Source: an uncultured Nocardioides sp.
GTDB taxonomy: Bacteria; Actinomycetota; Actinomycetes; Propionibacteriales; Nocardioidaceae
Assembly (NCBI RefSeq): GCF_902805925.1
Contig: NZ_CADCUP010000125.1
Coordinates: 1 to 33,134, forward strand
DNA length: 33,134 nt
Reading direction: 5' to 3'
The translations under genes were made by a program, and so were the position numbers. The notes beneath the pieces were generated by a model. The model ran no database searches, was not told the origin of the DNA, and saw nothing but the letters and a program-made list of their open reading frames with translations. Positions within the stretch are counted from its first letter, which is position 1; the number at the start of each line of letters is the position of its first letter. Positions 1 through 11,627 of this stretch are shown here, one piece after another.

Positions 1-13
1 GCATGATGGATCC

Positions 14-571
14 ATGACCGAGGTGGCAACGGGCTCACTGCTGGTGGCCACTCCTGTGCTGGTCGACCCCAACTTCGCCGACACCGTCGTCCTGATGCTC
101 GACGTGGGCGAGGACGGCGCCCTCGGCGTGGTGCTCAACCGGCCCACCCCGGTGCTCGTCGCCGAGGTGCTCGCCGAGTGGCGCGACGTCGTCGCGGAGC
201 CCGAGGTCCTCTTCCGCGGCGGCCCGGTCAACACCGAGGGGGCGTTGGCGGTGGGGCGTCTCGCCGACACCGACGACGTGCCGGTGGGCTTCCGCGAGGT
301 CTTCGGCGACCTGGGCGTGGTCGACCTCGACACCCCGCTGGAGCTCCTCGAGGGCTCGCTGGCCGGCCTGCGGATCTTCGCGGGGTACGCCGGCTGGGGC
401 ACCGGGCAGGTGGAGCAGGAGATCGCCCAGGGCGACTGGTACGTCGTCCCGTCCGAGGTGGCCGACGTCTTCCGGGTCGATCCGACCGACCTGTGGCGCG
501 ACGTCCTGCGCCGCCAGCCCGGCGAGCTGGCCTGGCACTCGACGCGTCCTCTCGATCCCGAGCTCAACTGA
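14..571 (+). CDS. YqgE/AlgH family protein (UPF0301)
   Basis: ORF with N-terminal GSLLVATPVLVDPNFADTVVLMLDVGEDGALGVVLNRPT and FAGYAGWGTGQVEQEI, typical of the YqgE/AlgH family. Confidence 0.93.
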   Translation: MTEVATGSLLVATPVLVDPNFADTVVLMLDVGEDGALGVVLNRPTPVLVAEVLAEWRDVVAEPEVLFRGGPVNTEGALAVGRLADTDDVPVGFREVFGDLGVVDLDTPLELLEGSLAGLRIFAGYAGWGTGQVEQEIAQGDWYVVPSEVADVFRVDPTDLWRDVLRRQPGELAWHSTRPLDPELN

Positions 572-586
572 CCTACACTGCTGCCA

Positions 587-877
587 ATGAGCACCATCGG
601 CTTCTCTCCCGGCACCAGCACCGTCGAGGACACCCGCACGGTCCCCACCGACGACGGCGACCACGAGCGCTTCTCCCACTACGTGCCCAAGGACAAGCTC
701 ACCGAGGCGATGGTGATGGGCACCCCCGTCATCGCCCTGTGCGGCAAGGTCTGGGTGCCCAGCCGGGCGCCGGAGAAGTACCCCGTCTGCCCGGAGTGCA
801 AGGAGATCTGGGAGTCGATGAAGCCGGGTGGCGGCAAGGGCGACGGCGACAAGGGTGACGGGAGCCCGAAGGCGTGA
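587..877 (+). CDS. DUF3039 domain-containing protein
   Basis: ORF MSTIGFSPGTSTVEDTR…VMGTPVIALCGKVWVPSRAPEKYPVCPECKEIW; Cys-containing actinobacterial DUF3039 pattern, upstream of the helicase with GTGA overlap. Confidence 0.88.
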   Translation: MSTIGFSPGTSTVEDTRTVPTDDGDHERFSHYVPKDKLTEAMVMGTPVIALCGKVWVPSRAPEKYPVCPECKEIWESMKPGGGKGDGDKGDGSPKA

Positions 878-2670
878 CGGGACGGCACGACGCCGTCCCA
901 CCCGAGTCCGCTCCCCAGCCGGTGCTGTCACCGGCCTGGCCGGAGCGTGCGGCGTGGGGCACGGCGCCCTCCTTGCGCGCCTGGCAGAACGCGGCGATGG
1001 CGAAGTACGTCGAGGAGTCGCCGCGCGACTTCCTCGCCGTGGCCACCCCGGGCGCCGGCAAGACGACCTTCGCCCTGACCGTGGCCGCCGAGCTGCTCGG
1101 GCGCCGCATCGTCGACCGCGTGACCGTGGTCGCTCCCACCGAGCACCTCAAGGTGCAGTGGGCGGAGGCCGCTGCGCGGGCGGGCATCCCGATCGACCCG
1201 ACGTACGCCGCGGGCAAGGGGAGGACGTCGGGCGACTACGTCGGCATCGCCGTCACCTACGCCGGCGTCGCGGTCAACCCGCTGGCGATGCGGATCCGCA
1301 CCGAGAACTTCAAGACGCTGGTCATCCTCGACGAGGTGCACCACGCCGGCGACGCGCTGTCGTGGGGCGAGGGCGTGCGCGAGGCCTTCCAGCCCGCCGC
1401 GCGACGCCTGGCGCTGACGGGCACGCCGTTCCGCTCGGACGTGAACCCCATCCCGTTCGTCACCTACGCGCCCGGGCCCGACGGCATCCCGCGCTCGGCG
1501 GCCGACTACACCTACGGCTACGCCCACGCGCTGGCCGACCACGTCGTGCGGCCGGTGCTCTTCCTGGCCTACTCCGGGGAGATGAGCTGGCGCACCCGGG
1601 CCGGGGACGAGATCGCCGCCCGGCTCGGCGAGCCGCTGACCAAGGACATGACCGCCCAGGCGCTGCGCACCGCGCTGGACCCCGCCGGGTCGTGGATGCC
1701 GGCGGTGCTGGAGGCCGCCGACACCCGCCTCTCCGAGGTCCGCCGCCACATGCCCGACGCCGGCGGCCTGGTCATCGCCGGCGACCAGGACGCCGCCCGG
1801 GCCTACGCCGCCCTGCTGAAGAGGATCACCGGCCGGTCGCCGGTCGTGGTGCTCTCGGACGAGAAGGCGTCGTCGAGGAAGATCGCTGCGTTCACCGAGT
1901 CCGACGACCGCTGGATGGTCGCCGTGCGGATGGTGTCCGAGGGCGTCGACGTGCCGCGCCTGGCGGTCGGCGTGTGGGCGACCACGACCGGGACGCCGCT
2001 GTACTTCGCCCAGGCCGTCGGCCGCTTCGTGCGCGCCCGGGCCCGGGGCGAGACGGCGTCGGTGTTCCTGCCGTCGGTGCCGCACCTGCTGGGCTACGCC
2101 TCGGAGATGGAGGTGGAGCGCGACCACGTGCTCGGCCGCCGCATCACCGACGACCACGACGTCTTCGCCGCCGAGAACGACCTGCTGGCCCAGGCCCAGG
2201 CGGGGGAGGCGGGCTCGGCCGAGCTCGAGGGCCTGCCCTTCGAGGCGCTCGGGTCGACGGCGTCCTTCGACCGGGTGCTCTACGACGGCGGCGAGTTCGG
2301 GCACGCCGGCGAGGTCCACGTGGGCTCGGAGGAGGAGATGGACTTCCTCGGCATCCCCGGCCTGCTCGAGCCCGACCAGGTGCGCGAGCTGCTGCACACG
2401 CGGCAGAGCGAGCGCGCGGCCCGCCAGAGGGCCGCCCCGCCGCCGGACACGGTCGCGGAGGTGTCGACCCACGAGCAGCTCGCCGTCCTGCGCCGCGAGC
2501 TCAACGGCCTGGTCGCCGCCTGGTTCCACCGCACGGGCCAGCCGCACGGCGTGACGCACGCGGCGCTGCGCAAGGAGTGCGGCGGGCCGGCCGCCGCCGT
2601 GGCCACCGCCGAGCAGCTCCACGCACGCATCGACGCCGTGCGCGACTGGGCGGTCCGCAAGACCTCCTGA
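874..2670 (+). CDS. DEAD/DEAH box helicase (SF2)
   Basis: Walker A ATPGAGKTTFAL, DEVH box (ILDEVHHAGD), LTGTPFRSD, C-terminal SEGVDVP…QAVGRFVR; GTG start overlaps previous TGA. Confidence 0.93.
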   Translation: MTGRHDAVPPESAPQPVLSPAWPERAAWGTAPSLRAWQNAAMAKYVEESPRDFLAVATPGAGKTTFALTVAAELLGRRIVDRVTVVAPTEHLKVQWAEAAARAGIPIDPTYAAGKGRTSGDYVGIAVTYAGVAVNPLAMRIRTENFKTLVILDEVHHAGDALSWGEGVREAFQPAARRLALTGTPFRSDVNPIPFVTYAPGPDGIPRSAADYTYGYAHALADHVVRPVLFLAYSGEMSWRTRAGDEIAARLGEPLTKDMTAQALRTALDPAGSWMPAVLEAADTRLSEVRRHMPDAGGLVIAGDQDAARAYAALLKRITGRSPVVVLSDEKASSRKIAAFTESDDRWMVAVRMVSEGVDVPRLAVGVWATTTGTPLYFAQAVGRFVRARARGETASVFLPSVPHLLGYASEMEVERDHVLGRRITDDHDVFAAENDLLAQAQAGEAGSAELEGLPFEALGSTASFDRVLYDGGEFGHAGEVHVGSEEEMDFLGIPGLLEPDQVRELLHTRQSERAARQRAAPPPDTVAEVSTHEQLAVLRRELNGLVAAWFHRTGQPHGVTHAALRKECGGPAAAVATAEQLHARIDAVRDWAVRKTS

Positions 2671-2696
2671 GCGGTGTCGCGGGTCTACCCTGCGGT

Positions 2697-3335
2697 ATGG
2701 CCGCCGAGACGTCGCAGACGCTGGACCGGGGCCTACGGGTGCTGTCGGTGCTCGCCGAGTCCCACGACGGTCTCACGGTGACCGAGCTCGCCGCCGCGCT
2801 GGGCGTCAACCGCACGGTGGTCTACCGGCTGGTCGCGACGCTCGAGCAGCACGGCCTGGTGCGCCGAGACGTCCGTGCCCGGCTCCACGTCGGCCTCGGT
2901 GTCCTGCACCTCGCCTCCGCGGTCCAGCCGGTGCTGCGCGAGCAGGCGGCGCCGGTGCTGCGCCAGCTGGCCGAGACCCTGGGCTGCACCGCCCACCTGA
3001 CCGTCGCCGACGGCGACGAGGCGCTGGCGCTGGCCGTGGTGGAGCCGTCGTGGACCGACTTCCACGTCTCCTACCGCATCGGGGCCCGGCACCCGCTCGT
3101 CCAGGGAGCGGCCGGCAAGGCGATCCTGCTCGGCCGCGACGGCGGCGCCGCGGCGTACGTCGTGACGACCGGCGAGCTGCAGTCGGGGGCGCACGGCCTG
3201 GCCGCGCCCGTGCGGGGCGTCGAGGGGCTCGAGGCCTCGGTCGGCATCGTCACCCTCGGCGGCGCCATCGACGACACGGTGGTGTCGCCGCGGGTGCTGG
3301 CGGCCACCCGCGAGATCGCCGACCGCCTGCGCTGA
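2697..3335 (+). CDS. IclR family transcriptional regulator
   Basis: MAAETSQTLDRGLRVLSVLAESHDGLTVTELAAALGVNRTVVYRLVATLEQHGLVRRD; IclR wHTH followed by a ligand-binding-like domain; ATG at 2697. Confidence 0.9.
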   Translation: MAAETSQTLDRGLRVLSVLAESHDGLTVTELAAALGVNRTVVYRLVATLEQHGLVRRDVRARLHVGLGVLHLASAVQPVLREQAAPVLRQLAETLGCTAHLTVADGDEALALAVVEPSWTDFHVSYRIGARHPLVQGAAGKAILLGRDGGAAAYVVTTGELQSGAHGLAAPVRGVEGLEASVGIVTLGGAIDDTVVSPRVLAATREIADRLR

Positions 3336-3344
3336 GGGCGCGGG

Positions 3345-5124
<1,780 letters not shown>

Positions 5125-5150
5125 GCCCGACCGTGCGGCAGACTCCACCC

Positions 5151-5687
5151 ATGCCGACGTACGTCGCGTTCCTGCGCGCCATCAACCTGGGGGCCACGCG
5201 GAAGTTCCCCAAGGACGACATCAGGCGCTGCACCGAGTCCATCGGTGCGACCGGCGTCGCGACCCACATCAACACCGGGAACGTGCTGCTGACCACGCCG
5301 ATGCGCTCCCGCACCAGGATCGAGGCGGCGCTCGAGAGCGCCTACGAGGCGGACCGGGGCTTCGCGGTGCCGACGATGGTGTTCACGCCGGGCGAGCTGC
5401 TCGGCATCGCCGAGGACGCCGGCGCGCTGCGCTCCGAGCTGCCGCCGGAGACGCACTACGTCACGCTCTACAAGGCGCCGCCGGACCCGGCAGCCGTCCG
5501 GGCGGTCGAGGCCCTGGCGATCGAGGGCGAGACCGTGCGGGTGGTCGACCGCGGGGCACACGTGCTGCTGCAGCGCGGCTTCCACGAGGGTCGGGTGCTG
5601 AACACCCGGGAGTTCAAGGCGCTCGGCCAGGGCACCGCGCGCAACGTCACGGTCATCCGGGCGCTGGCCGCCAAGTGGTGCGGCTGA
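5151..5687 (+). CDS. DUF1697 domain-containing protein
   Basis: MPTYVAFLRAINLGATRKFPKDDIRR…THINTGNVLL; classic DUF1697 N-terminus; ATG at 5151. Confidence 0.9.
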   Translation: MPTYVAFLRAINLGATRKFPKDDIRRCTESIGATGVATHINTGNVLLTTPMRSRTRIEAALESAYEADRGFAVPTMVFTPGELLGIAEDAGALRSELPPETHYVTLYKAPPDPAAVRAVEALAIEGETVRVVDRGAHVLLQRGFHEGRVLNTREFKALGQGTARNVTVIRALAAKWCG

Positions 5688-5693
5688 GCCCGC

Positions 5694-7268
5694 TCAGCCG
5701 CCGCTGGCGGGCAGCGGCTCCAGCAGCACCGTCGGGTGGTCGCGGGTGACGGTGTGGGCCCGCCACATGTCGGGGAAGAGTGCCAGGTGGGTGCCGTCGG
5801 CCCGGCGGAGGACCTCGACGCCCCGGATGCCCTTGAGCGCCTCCGCGCCGGCGGCGTCGGTGCGCCGCGCGACCGAGTAGGCGAGGTGCTCGAGCCGGAT
5901 GGCGGCCCCGAACTCGCTCTCCATCCGCGCGGTGACGACCTCGAACTGCATGGGTCCGACCGCCGCGAGCACCGGGCTCTGGTCGCCGCGGAGGTCCGAG
6001 CGGAGCACCTGGACGACGCCCTCCTGGTCCATCTGCTCGATGCCCCGGCGGAACTGCTTGTAGCGGCCGGTGTCGGCGGCACGCGCCGACATGAAGTGCT
6101 CGGGGGCGAAGCTGGCGATCGGGGGGAACCGCACCTTGGCGCCGGTGTAGATCGTGTCGCCGACCCGCAGGGCGTTGGCGTTGACCAGGCCGACGATGTC
6201 GCCTGGGAAGGCCTGCTCGACCGAGGAGCGCTCGCGGCCGAAGACGGCCTGGGCGTACTTCGTGGCGAAGGGCTTGCCGGTCTCGCCGTGCTGCACCACC
6301 ATGCCGCGCTCGAAGACGCCCGAGCACACGCGCGCGTAGGCCAGGCGGTCGCGGTGGGCTGAGTCCATGCCCGACTGCACCTTGAACACGAACGCGCTGA
6401 AGTCGTCCTCGACCGCCCGGGCGCTGCCGTCCACGGTGGGCGTCGGGCCGGGGGAGGGGGCGAGCTCGACCAGCACCTCGAGCAGCTGGGAGACGCCGAA
6501 GTTGAGCAGCGCCGAGGCGAAGAGGACCGGCGTGGTGGTGCCGCCGAGGAAGGAGTCGTGGTCGTGGTCGGCGCCGTCCATCGCCAGCAGGCCGTGCTCC
6601 TCGACCGCGACCGCCCACGCGTCGCCGGCGATCTCCGCGGCCCGCTCGGGACCCACCCGCTCCTCGGGCGCGCGGGTCGCGCCACCGGCGGTGCGCGTGT
6701 AGTGGACCAGGTCGTCGGTGCGCCGGTCGAGCACGCCGCGGAAGTCGCCCGCGACGCCCACCGGCCAGGTCAGCGGCGTGGGCCGCAACCCGATCTCCTT
6801 CTGGATCTCATCCATCAGCTGGAGCGGGTCGAGGCCGGGACGGTCCCACTTGTTGATCACGGTGATGACCGGGATGCCCCGCTGGGCGCACACCCGGAAG
6901 AGCTTGAGGGTCTGCGGCTCCAGCCCCTTGGCGGCGTCGACGAGCATCACCGCGGAGTCGACGGCCGAGAGCACGCGGTAGGTGTCCTCGGAGAAGTCGG
7001 CGTGGCCGGGGGTGTCGACCAGGTTGACGACGTGGTCGGCGTACTCGAACTGCAGGGCGGCGGAGGTGATCGAGATGCCGCGGGCGCGCTCCATCTCCAT
7101 CCAGTCCGAGACCGTGCCGCGGCGGCCGGCCTTGCCGTGGACGGCGCCCGCCTCGGAGATCATCCGGGCGTGCAGGGCCATCGCCTCGGTGAGGGTGGAC
7201 TTGCCGGCGTCGGGGTGGCTGATGACCGCGAAGGTGCGCCGGGGCCGGGCATCGGTCGGGGTGCTCAC
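5694..7268 (-). CDS. prfC: Peptide chain release factor 3
   Basis: RRTFAVISHPDAGKSTLTEAMALHARMISEAGAVHGKAGRRGTVSDWMEMERARGISITSAALQFEY…NLVDTPGHADFSEDTYR; RF3 GTPase; GTG start at 7268. Confidence 0.95.
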   Translation of the reverse strand: MSTPTDARPRRTFAVISHPDAGKSTLTEAMALHARMISEAGAVHGKAGRRGTVSDWMEMERARGISITSAALQFEYADHVVNLVDTPGHADFSEDTYRVLSAVDSAVMLVDAAKGLEPQTLKLFRVCAQRGIPVITVINKWDRPGLDPLQLMDEIQKEIGLRPTPLTWPVGVAGDFRGVLDRRTDDLVHYTRTAGGATRAPEERVGPERAAEIAGDAWAVAVEEHGLLAMDGADHDHDSFLGGTTTPVLFASALLNFGVSQLLEVLVELAPSPGPTPTVDGSARAVEDDFSAFVFKVQSGMDSAHRDRLAYARVCSGVFERGMVVQHGETGKPFATKYAQAVFGRERSSVEQAFPGDIVGLVNANALRVGDTIYTGAKVRFPPIASFAPEHFMSARAADTGRYKQFRRGIEQMDQEGVVQVLRSDLRGDQSPVLAAVGPMQFEVVTARMESEFGAAIRLEHLAYSVARRTDAAGAEALKGIRGVEVLRRADGTHLALFPDMWRAHTVTRDHPTVLLEPLPASGG

Positions 7269-7283
7269 CGAGCAAGCCTACGG

Positions 7284-7838
7284 TCAGGCGGGGAGGCCGG
7301 ACCCATCCGCGACCGCCTCGCCGCCGAGCCGCATCAGCAGCAGCGGCTGCTCCTCGGCGGGCAGCCAGTCCGGGCGCATCTCCCCGACGACCTCCCAGCC
7401 ACGCCGGCGGTAGACGCTCAGCGCCCGCTCGTGGGCCTGCACCACGTCGAGCACGGGAAGGCGCCCGCGGCCGCGGGCCCAGTCGACGGCCGTGTCGAGC
7501 AGCCGCCCGCCGACTCCCGAGCCCTGGGCCCCGGTCGCGACGAACAGCACCGTGACGAGCGCCAGCTCCTCGACCGGCCGTCCGGTGGCCGCGGCGAAGG
7601 GCGCGGCCATGGCGCCCGCCACGCGGCTGAGGCTCACGTGGCCGATCGGGCGGCCGTCCACCCGGGCCACCCAGGCGGCCTCCTCGTGCTCGCGCACGAG
7701 GAACTGCTCGACGGGGAACGGCAGCGGCCACCGGAACGGGTAGCGCGAGGAGGGCTGCTGCTCGGCCAGCACGTCGGCGAGCACCGGCACGTCGGTGGGC
7801 TCGCGGGGCACGATCGAGACCTGCGGCAGCTCCGGCAC
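7284..7838 (-). CDS. GNAT family N-acetyltransferase
   Basis: LVTVLFVATGAQGSGVGGRLLDTAVDWARGRGRLPVLDVVQAHERALSVYRRRGWEVVGE; acetyl-CoA loop; GTG start at 7838 inferred. Confidence 0.87.
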   Translation of the reverse strand: MPELPQVSIVPREPTDVPVLADVLAEQQPSSRYPFRWPLPFPVEQFLVREHEEAAWVARVDGRPIGHVSLSRVAGAMAAPFAAATGRPVEELALVTVLFVATGAQGSGVGGRLLDTAVDWARGRGRLPVLDVVQAHERALSVYRRRGWEVVGEMRPDWLPAEEQPLLLMRLGGEAVADGSGLPA

Positions 7839-7938
7839 GCGGCCAGTCTGCCCGACGTGCGAGGCCGGCTTGACTCCGCCGGTCGGGCAGGGTGTGATCG
7901 ACGGCGGTCCACATGCGCATCGACTCTCGGGAGACCCC

Positions 7939-9759
7939 ATGACCCAGGCACGCCCTGACCTGCCCGCCACCGGCCGCCGCGCCGTCCTCACCGGCACCGC
8001 CGCCCTCGCCGCCGCCGGCTACGCCGCCCCGGCGATGGCGCACCGCGGCGGGGGCCACGGCCCGCACCGCACCCGGCTGACCGTGCTGGGCACCACCGAC
8101 CTGCACGGCAACGTCCTCAACTGGGACTACTTCAAGAACGCGGAGTACGACAACACGGCGAAGGACGACATCGGCGTCGCCAAGGTGGCCACGCTCGTCG
8201 CGGCGATGCGCCGGGAGCGGCGCGACGTCCCGTCGCTGCTCCTCGACGCGGGTGACACGATCCAGGGCACGCCGCTGGCGTACTACTACGCGCGGGTCGA
8301 GCCGATCACCGGCGGGGCGAAGCACCCGATGGCCGCCGCCATGAACCTGATGGACTACGACGCCGCGGCACTCGGCAACCACGAGTTCAACTACGGCCTG
8401 GACACCCTGCGGGCCTTCGAGGAGCAGCTGAACTTCCCGCTGCTCGGTGCCAACGCGGTCGACATCACGACCAAGCGGCCCGTCTTCCCGCCGTACCTGA
8501 TCAAGACCTACCGCACCCGCCGCGGCCCGAAGCTCACCGTGGGCGTGCTGGGCCTGACCAATCCCGGCATCGCGATCTGGGACAAGGCCCACGTCGAGGG
8601 CCGCCTGGAGTTCCCGGGTCTGGTCGAGCAGGCGAGGAAGTACGTGCCCGAGATGAAGCGTCGCGGCTGCGACGTGGTGGTCATCTCCGCCCACAGCGGC
8701 GCCGAGACCAGCTCCTCGTACGGCGACGCGCTTCCGCCCGAGAACGCCTCGACCCTGGTCGCCGAGCAGGTGCCCGGAGTCGACGCGATCCTCGTCGGCC
8801 ACGCGCACCAGGAGATCGCCGAGCGGTTCGTGACCAACAAGGTGACCGGGCGCGACGTGCTCCTGTGCGAGCCGAAGTACTGGGGCATGCGGCTGGCCGT
8901 CATGGACTTCGAGCTCGAGCAGCACCGCGGCGGCTGGCGCGTGGTCGAGGCGACGTCGCAGACGCTGAACTCCAACACGGTGCCCGAGCGCGCCGACGTG
9001 GCACGGGCGGTGCGCGCGCAGCACGACAAGGTGGTCGGCTACGTCAACTCGGTCATCGGCACCTCCGCCGCCGCCCTCTCTGCGGCACGGGCTGTCGTCG
9101 AGGACGTGCCGATCATCGACTTCATCCAGTACGTCCAGGCCGACGCGGTGAAGAGGGCCACCGGCACGGCGCTGCCGGTGCTCTCGATCGCGGCGCCGTT
9201 CAACCGGTCGGCGTCCTTCCCCGCCGGTCAGGTGACCTACCGCGACGTTGCCGGGCTCTACATCTTCGACAACACGCTGATCGGCGTCGAGGTGACCGGC
9301 GCGCAGGTCCGGGACTACCTGGAGTTCACGGCCGGCTACTTCAAGCAGGTCACCGGCACCGGCCCGTTCACCCTCGACCAGGTGACGAACCGGGTGACGG
9401 CCACGGCCCCCAACGGCACGCCCGACTACAACTTCGACTCGGTCGCCGGCCTGGACGCCGACCTGACGTACGAGATCGACATCGCCCAGCCCGTCGGCTC
9501 GCGGATCAAGGCCCTGGCCTACGCCGGCCAGCCGCTCGCGGCGGACCAGCGGTTCGTGATGGCGGTCAACAACTACCGCCAGAGCGGCGGCGGCGGCTTC
9601 CCGCACGTGTCGACCGCGCCGGTGGTCTACAACGCCCAGGTCGAGATCCGGCAGCTGATCGTCGACTGGGTGAGCGCCAACGGCGCCATCGACCCCGCGC
9701 AGTTCGCCTCGGTCGACTGGCGGCTGACCTCCGGCGGCCAGCCGATCACCGTCGGCTGA
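7939..9759 (+). CDS. Secreted bifunctional metallophosphatase / 5'-nucleotidase
   Basis: Tat-like signal GRRAVLTGTAALAAAGYAAPAMA; TVLGTTDLHGN, DAGDTIQGTP, LGNHEFNYG, VGHAHQEI, C-terminal 5'-nucleotidase domain (NNYRQSGGGGFP). Confidence 0.93.
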   Translation: MTQARPDLPATGRRAVLTGTAALAAAGYAAPAMAHRGGGHGPHRTRLTVLGTTDLHGNVLNWDYFKNAEYDNTAKDDIGVAKVATLVAAMRRERRDVPSLLLDAGDTIQGTPLAYYYARVEPITGGAKHPMAAAMNLMDYDAAALGNHEFNYGLDTLRAFEEQLNFPLLGANAVDITTKRPVFPPYLIKTYRTRRGPKLTVGVLGLTNPGIAIWDKAHVEGRLEFPGLVEQARKYVPEMKRRGCDVVVISAHSGAETSSSYGDALPPENASTLVAEQVPGVDAILVGHAHQEIAERFVTNKVTGRDVLLCEPKYWGMRLAVMDFELEQHRGGWRVVEATSQTLNSNTVPERADVARAVRAQHDKVVGYVNSVIGTSAAALSAARAVVEDVPIIDFIQYVQADAVKRATGTALPVLSIAAPFNRSASFPAGQVTYRDVAGLYIFDNTLIGVEVTGAQVRDYLEFTAGYFKQVTGTGPFTLDQVTNRVTATAPNGTPDYNFDSVAGLDADLTYEIDIAQPVGSRIKALAYAGQPLAADQRFVMAVNNYRQSGGGGFPHVSTAPVVYNAQVEIRQLIVDWVSANGAIDPAQFASVDWRLTSGGQPITVG

Positions 9760-9763
9760 CGCC

Positions 9764-9808
9764 CCGCCGGCGGCCCGGGCGCTGGTCCGAGGGCCGAGCC
9801 GCCGGCGG
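9764..9808 (+). terminator. Candidate terminator/attenuator hairpin downstream of the nucleotidase gene
   Basis: Perfect 11-bp inverted repeat CCGCCGGCGGC (9764-9774) / GCCGCCGGCGG (9798-9808), 23-nt loop, no clear U-tract. Confidence 0.5.
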
Positions 9809-9902
9809 TACCTCTCTGGGGATGAGCCATGTCCCGTGCGGATCGTGGTGCTGTGGTGCTCCAGGGCCTCGTGGCCGGATCGCACCACCGAAGGAGTGCA
9901 CC

Positions 9903-10838
9903 GTGTACCTGCACGTCGAAGAGCTCATCAACGAGATCGCGATCGACGAACCGGACCCCGCGGCGGCGAACGCCCTGCAGGAGGGGCTCGGCGGGCAGTT
10001 CGGGGAGATGCGCACCATGATGCAGTACCTCTTCCAGTCCATGAACTTCCGGGGAGACCCCTCCTCCAAGCCCTACAAGGACCTCCTCCAGGGCGTCGGC
10101 ACCGAGGAGATCAGCCACGTCGAGCTGATCGGCACGACGATCTCCCGCCTGCTCGACGGGTCGCCCGGGTACAAGGGCAAGAAGGACGACCCCGTCGACA
10201 AGCCGGGCGCCAAGGGCGCGACCCCGCTGAAGATCGCGCTCGACCACAGCAACATCCACCACTACCTGGTGGGGGCCCAGGGTGCCCTGCCCGTGGACGC
10301 CGCCGGCAACCCGTGGTCGGGGTCCTACGTCTACAACAGCGGCAACCTCCCGCTGGACCTGCTCTACAACCTGATGCTGGAGTCCACCGGACGCCTGCAG
10401 AAGTGCCGCATCTACGAGATGACCGACAACAAGGCCGCGCGCTCGACCATCGCCTACCTCATCGTGCGCGACCAGGCCCATGAGAACGCCTTCGCCAAGG
10501 CCCTGGAGTCGCTCGGCGTCAACTGGGGGGCGCTGCTGCCCATCCCGAAGACGAACGCGGAGCAGTTCCCCGAGGTGAAGAAGCTGCTCGACAAGGGGCT
10601 GCAGAGCATCCAGTACACCTTCAACCGCGAGCAGACCAGCCAGGCGGCGAAGCTCTACCGCGGGGCGTCGCCGTCGAACGACGGCACGGAGCTGAGCACG
10701 GCCATCATGCCCGAGGGCGTGCCGATCACCATCTCCCCCGAGCGCAAGGAGGAGTTCAGCCCCGGCCTGGACCCCCAGCTCCTGGCGCTCATCCAGGCCA
10801 CCGCCGAGGTGGAGCTGAAGACGGCGGAGCAGGGCTGA
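9903..10838 (+). CDS. Manganese catalase family protein
   Basis: VYLHVEELINEIAIDEPDPAAANALQEGLGGQFGEMRTMMQYLFQSMNFRG…GTEEISHVELIGTTISRLLDG; RBS GAAGGAG then GTG at 9903. Confidence 0.93.
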   Translation: MYLHVEELINEIAIDEPDPAAANALQEGLGGQFGEMRTMMQYLFQSMNFRGDPSSKPYKDLLQGVGTEEISHVELIGTTISRLLDGSPGYKGKKDDPVDKPGAKGATPLKIALDHSNIHHYLVGAQGALPVDAAGNPWSGSYVYNSGNLPLDLLYNLMLESTGRLQKCRIYEMTDNKAARSTIAYLIVRDQAHENAFAKALESLGVNWGALLPIPKTNAEQFPEVKKLLDKGLQSIQYTFNREQTSQAAKLYRGASPSNDGTELSTAIMPEGVPITISPERKEEFSPGLDPQLLALIQATAEVELKTAEQG

Positions 10839-10840
10839 GC

Positions 10841-10884
10841 GCTGTGCTGCCCGCCCGGTCGGCCTCCGACCGGGCGGTCACAGC
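10841..10884. terminator. Bidirectional terminator hairpin between convergent genes
   Basis: CCGCCCGGTCGG (10851-10862)-CCT-CCGACCGGGCGG (10866-10877): 12-bp perfect stem, 3-nt loop; outer GCTGTG (10841-10846)/CACAGC (10879-10884) also pair. Confidence 0.75.
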
Positions 10885-11627
10885 ACCTTGGAGAGGAACG
10901 ACTGCGTGCGGCGGTGCTGGGGGTTGGCGAGCACCTCGGCGGGGTCGCCCTCCTCGACGATGACGCCGCCGTCCATGAAGACCAGCTTGTCGCCGACCTC
11001 CCGGGCGAAGCCCATCTCGTGGGTGACCACCATCATCGTCATGCCCTCCGAGGCGAGGTCCTTCATGACCTCCAGCACGTCGCCGACGAGCTCGGGGTCC
11101 AGGGCGGAGGTGGGCTCGTCGAAGAGCATCATGTCGGGGTCCATCGACAGCGCCCGGGCGATGGCGACCCGCTGCTGCTGACCGCCGGAGAGGTGGGCGG
11201 GATAGGCGCCCTCGCGGTCCGCGAGACCCACCTTCTCGAGATTGCGGCGCGCGACCTGCACGGCCTCGTCCTTGCCCCGCCTCTTCACGTGCCGCTGGGC
11301 GATGACGAGGTTCTGCAGCACCGACATGTGCGGGAACAGGTTGAACTGCTGGAAGACCATCCCGATCCGCGAGCGGACCTGGTCGAGGTCGGTCTCGGGG
11401 TCGGTGATGTCGATGCCCTCGACCATGATCTGGCCCGACGTGGGCTCCTCGAGCCGGTTGACGCAGCGCAGCAGGGTCGACTTGCCCGAGCCGGACGGGC
11501 CGATCACGCACACGACCTGGCTGTCGTCGACGTGGAAGTCGATGCCCTTGAGCACCTCGTTGTCGCCGAAGTACTTGTGCAGGTCCTTGATGTCGATGGC
11601 GGGGACCTGGCCGGCTGCGGTGCTCAT
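10878..11627 (-). CDS. Amino acid ABC transporter ATP-binding protein (GlnQ-like)
   Basis: [76 protein letters not shown]. Confidence 0.95.
   Translation of the reverse strand: MSTAAGQVPAIDIKDLHKYFGDNEVLKGIDFHVDDSQVVCVIGPSGSGKSTLLRCVNRLEEPTSGQIMVEGIDITDPETDLDQVRSRIGMVFQQFNLFPHMSVLQNLVIAQRHVKRRGKDEAVQVARRNLEKVGLADREGAYPAHLSGGQQQRVAIARALSMDPDMMLFDEPTSALDPELVGDVLEVMKDLASEGMTMMVVTHEMGFAREVGDKLVFMDGGVIVEEGDPAEVLANPQHRRTQSFLSKVL

Noticed and set aside
828-3335. 835-aa ORF apparently fusing a long region to the IclR regulator
   Set aside because: Upstream part is an off-frame reading of the helicase; IclR has its own start at 2697 with a -10-like hexamer.
6808-9888. 1026-aa minus-strand ORF
   Set aside because: Shadow ORF antisense to the well-supported nucleotidase and extending into prfC out of frame; low-complexity Arg/Gly/His composition typical of high-GC off-frames.
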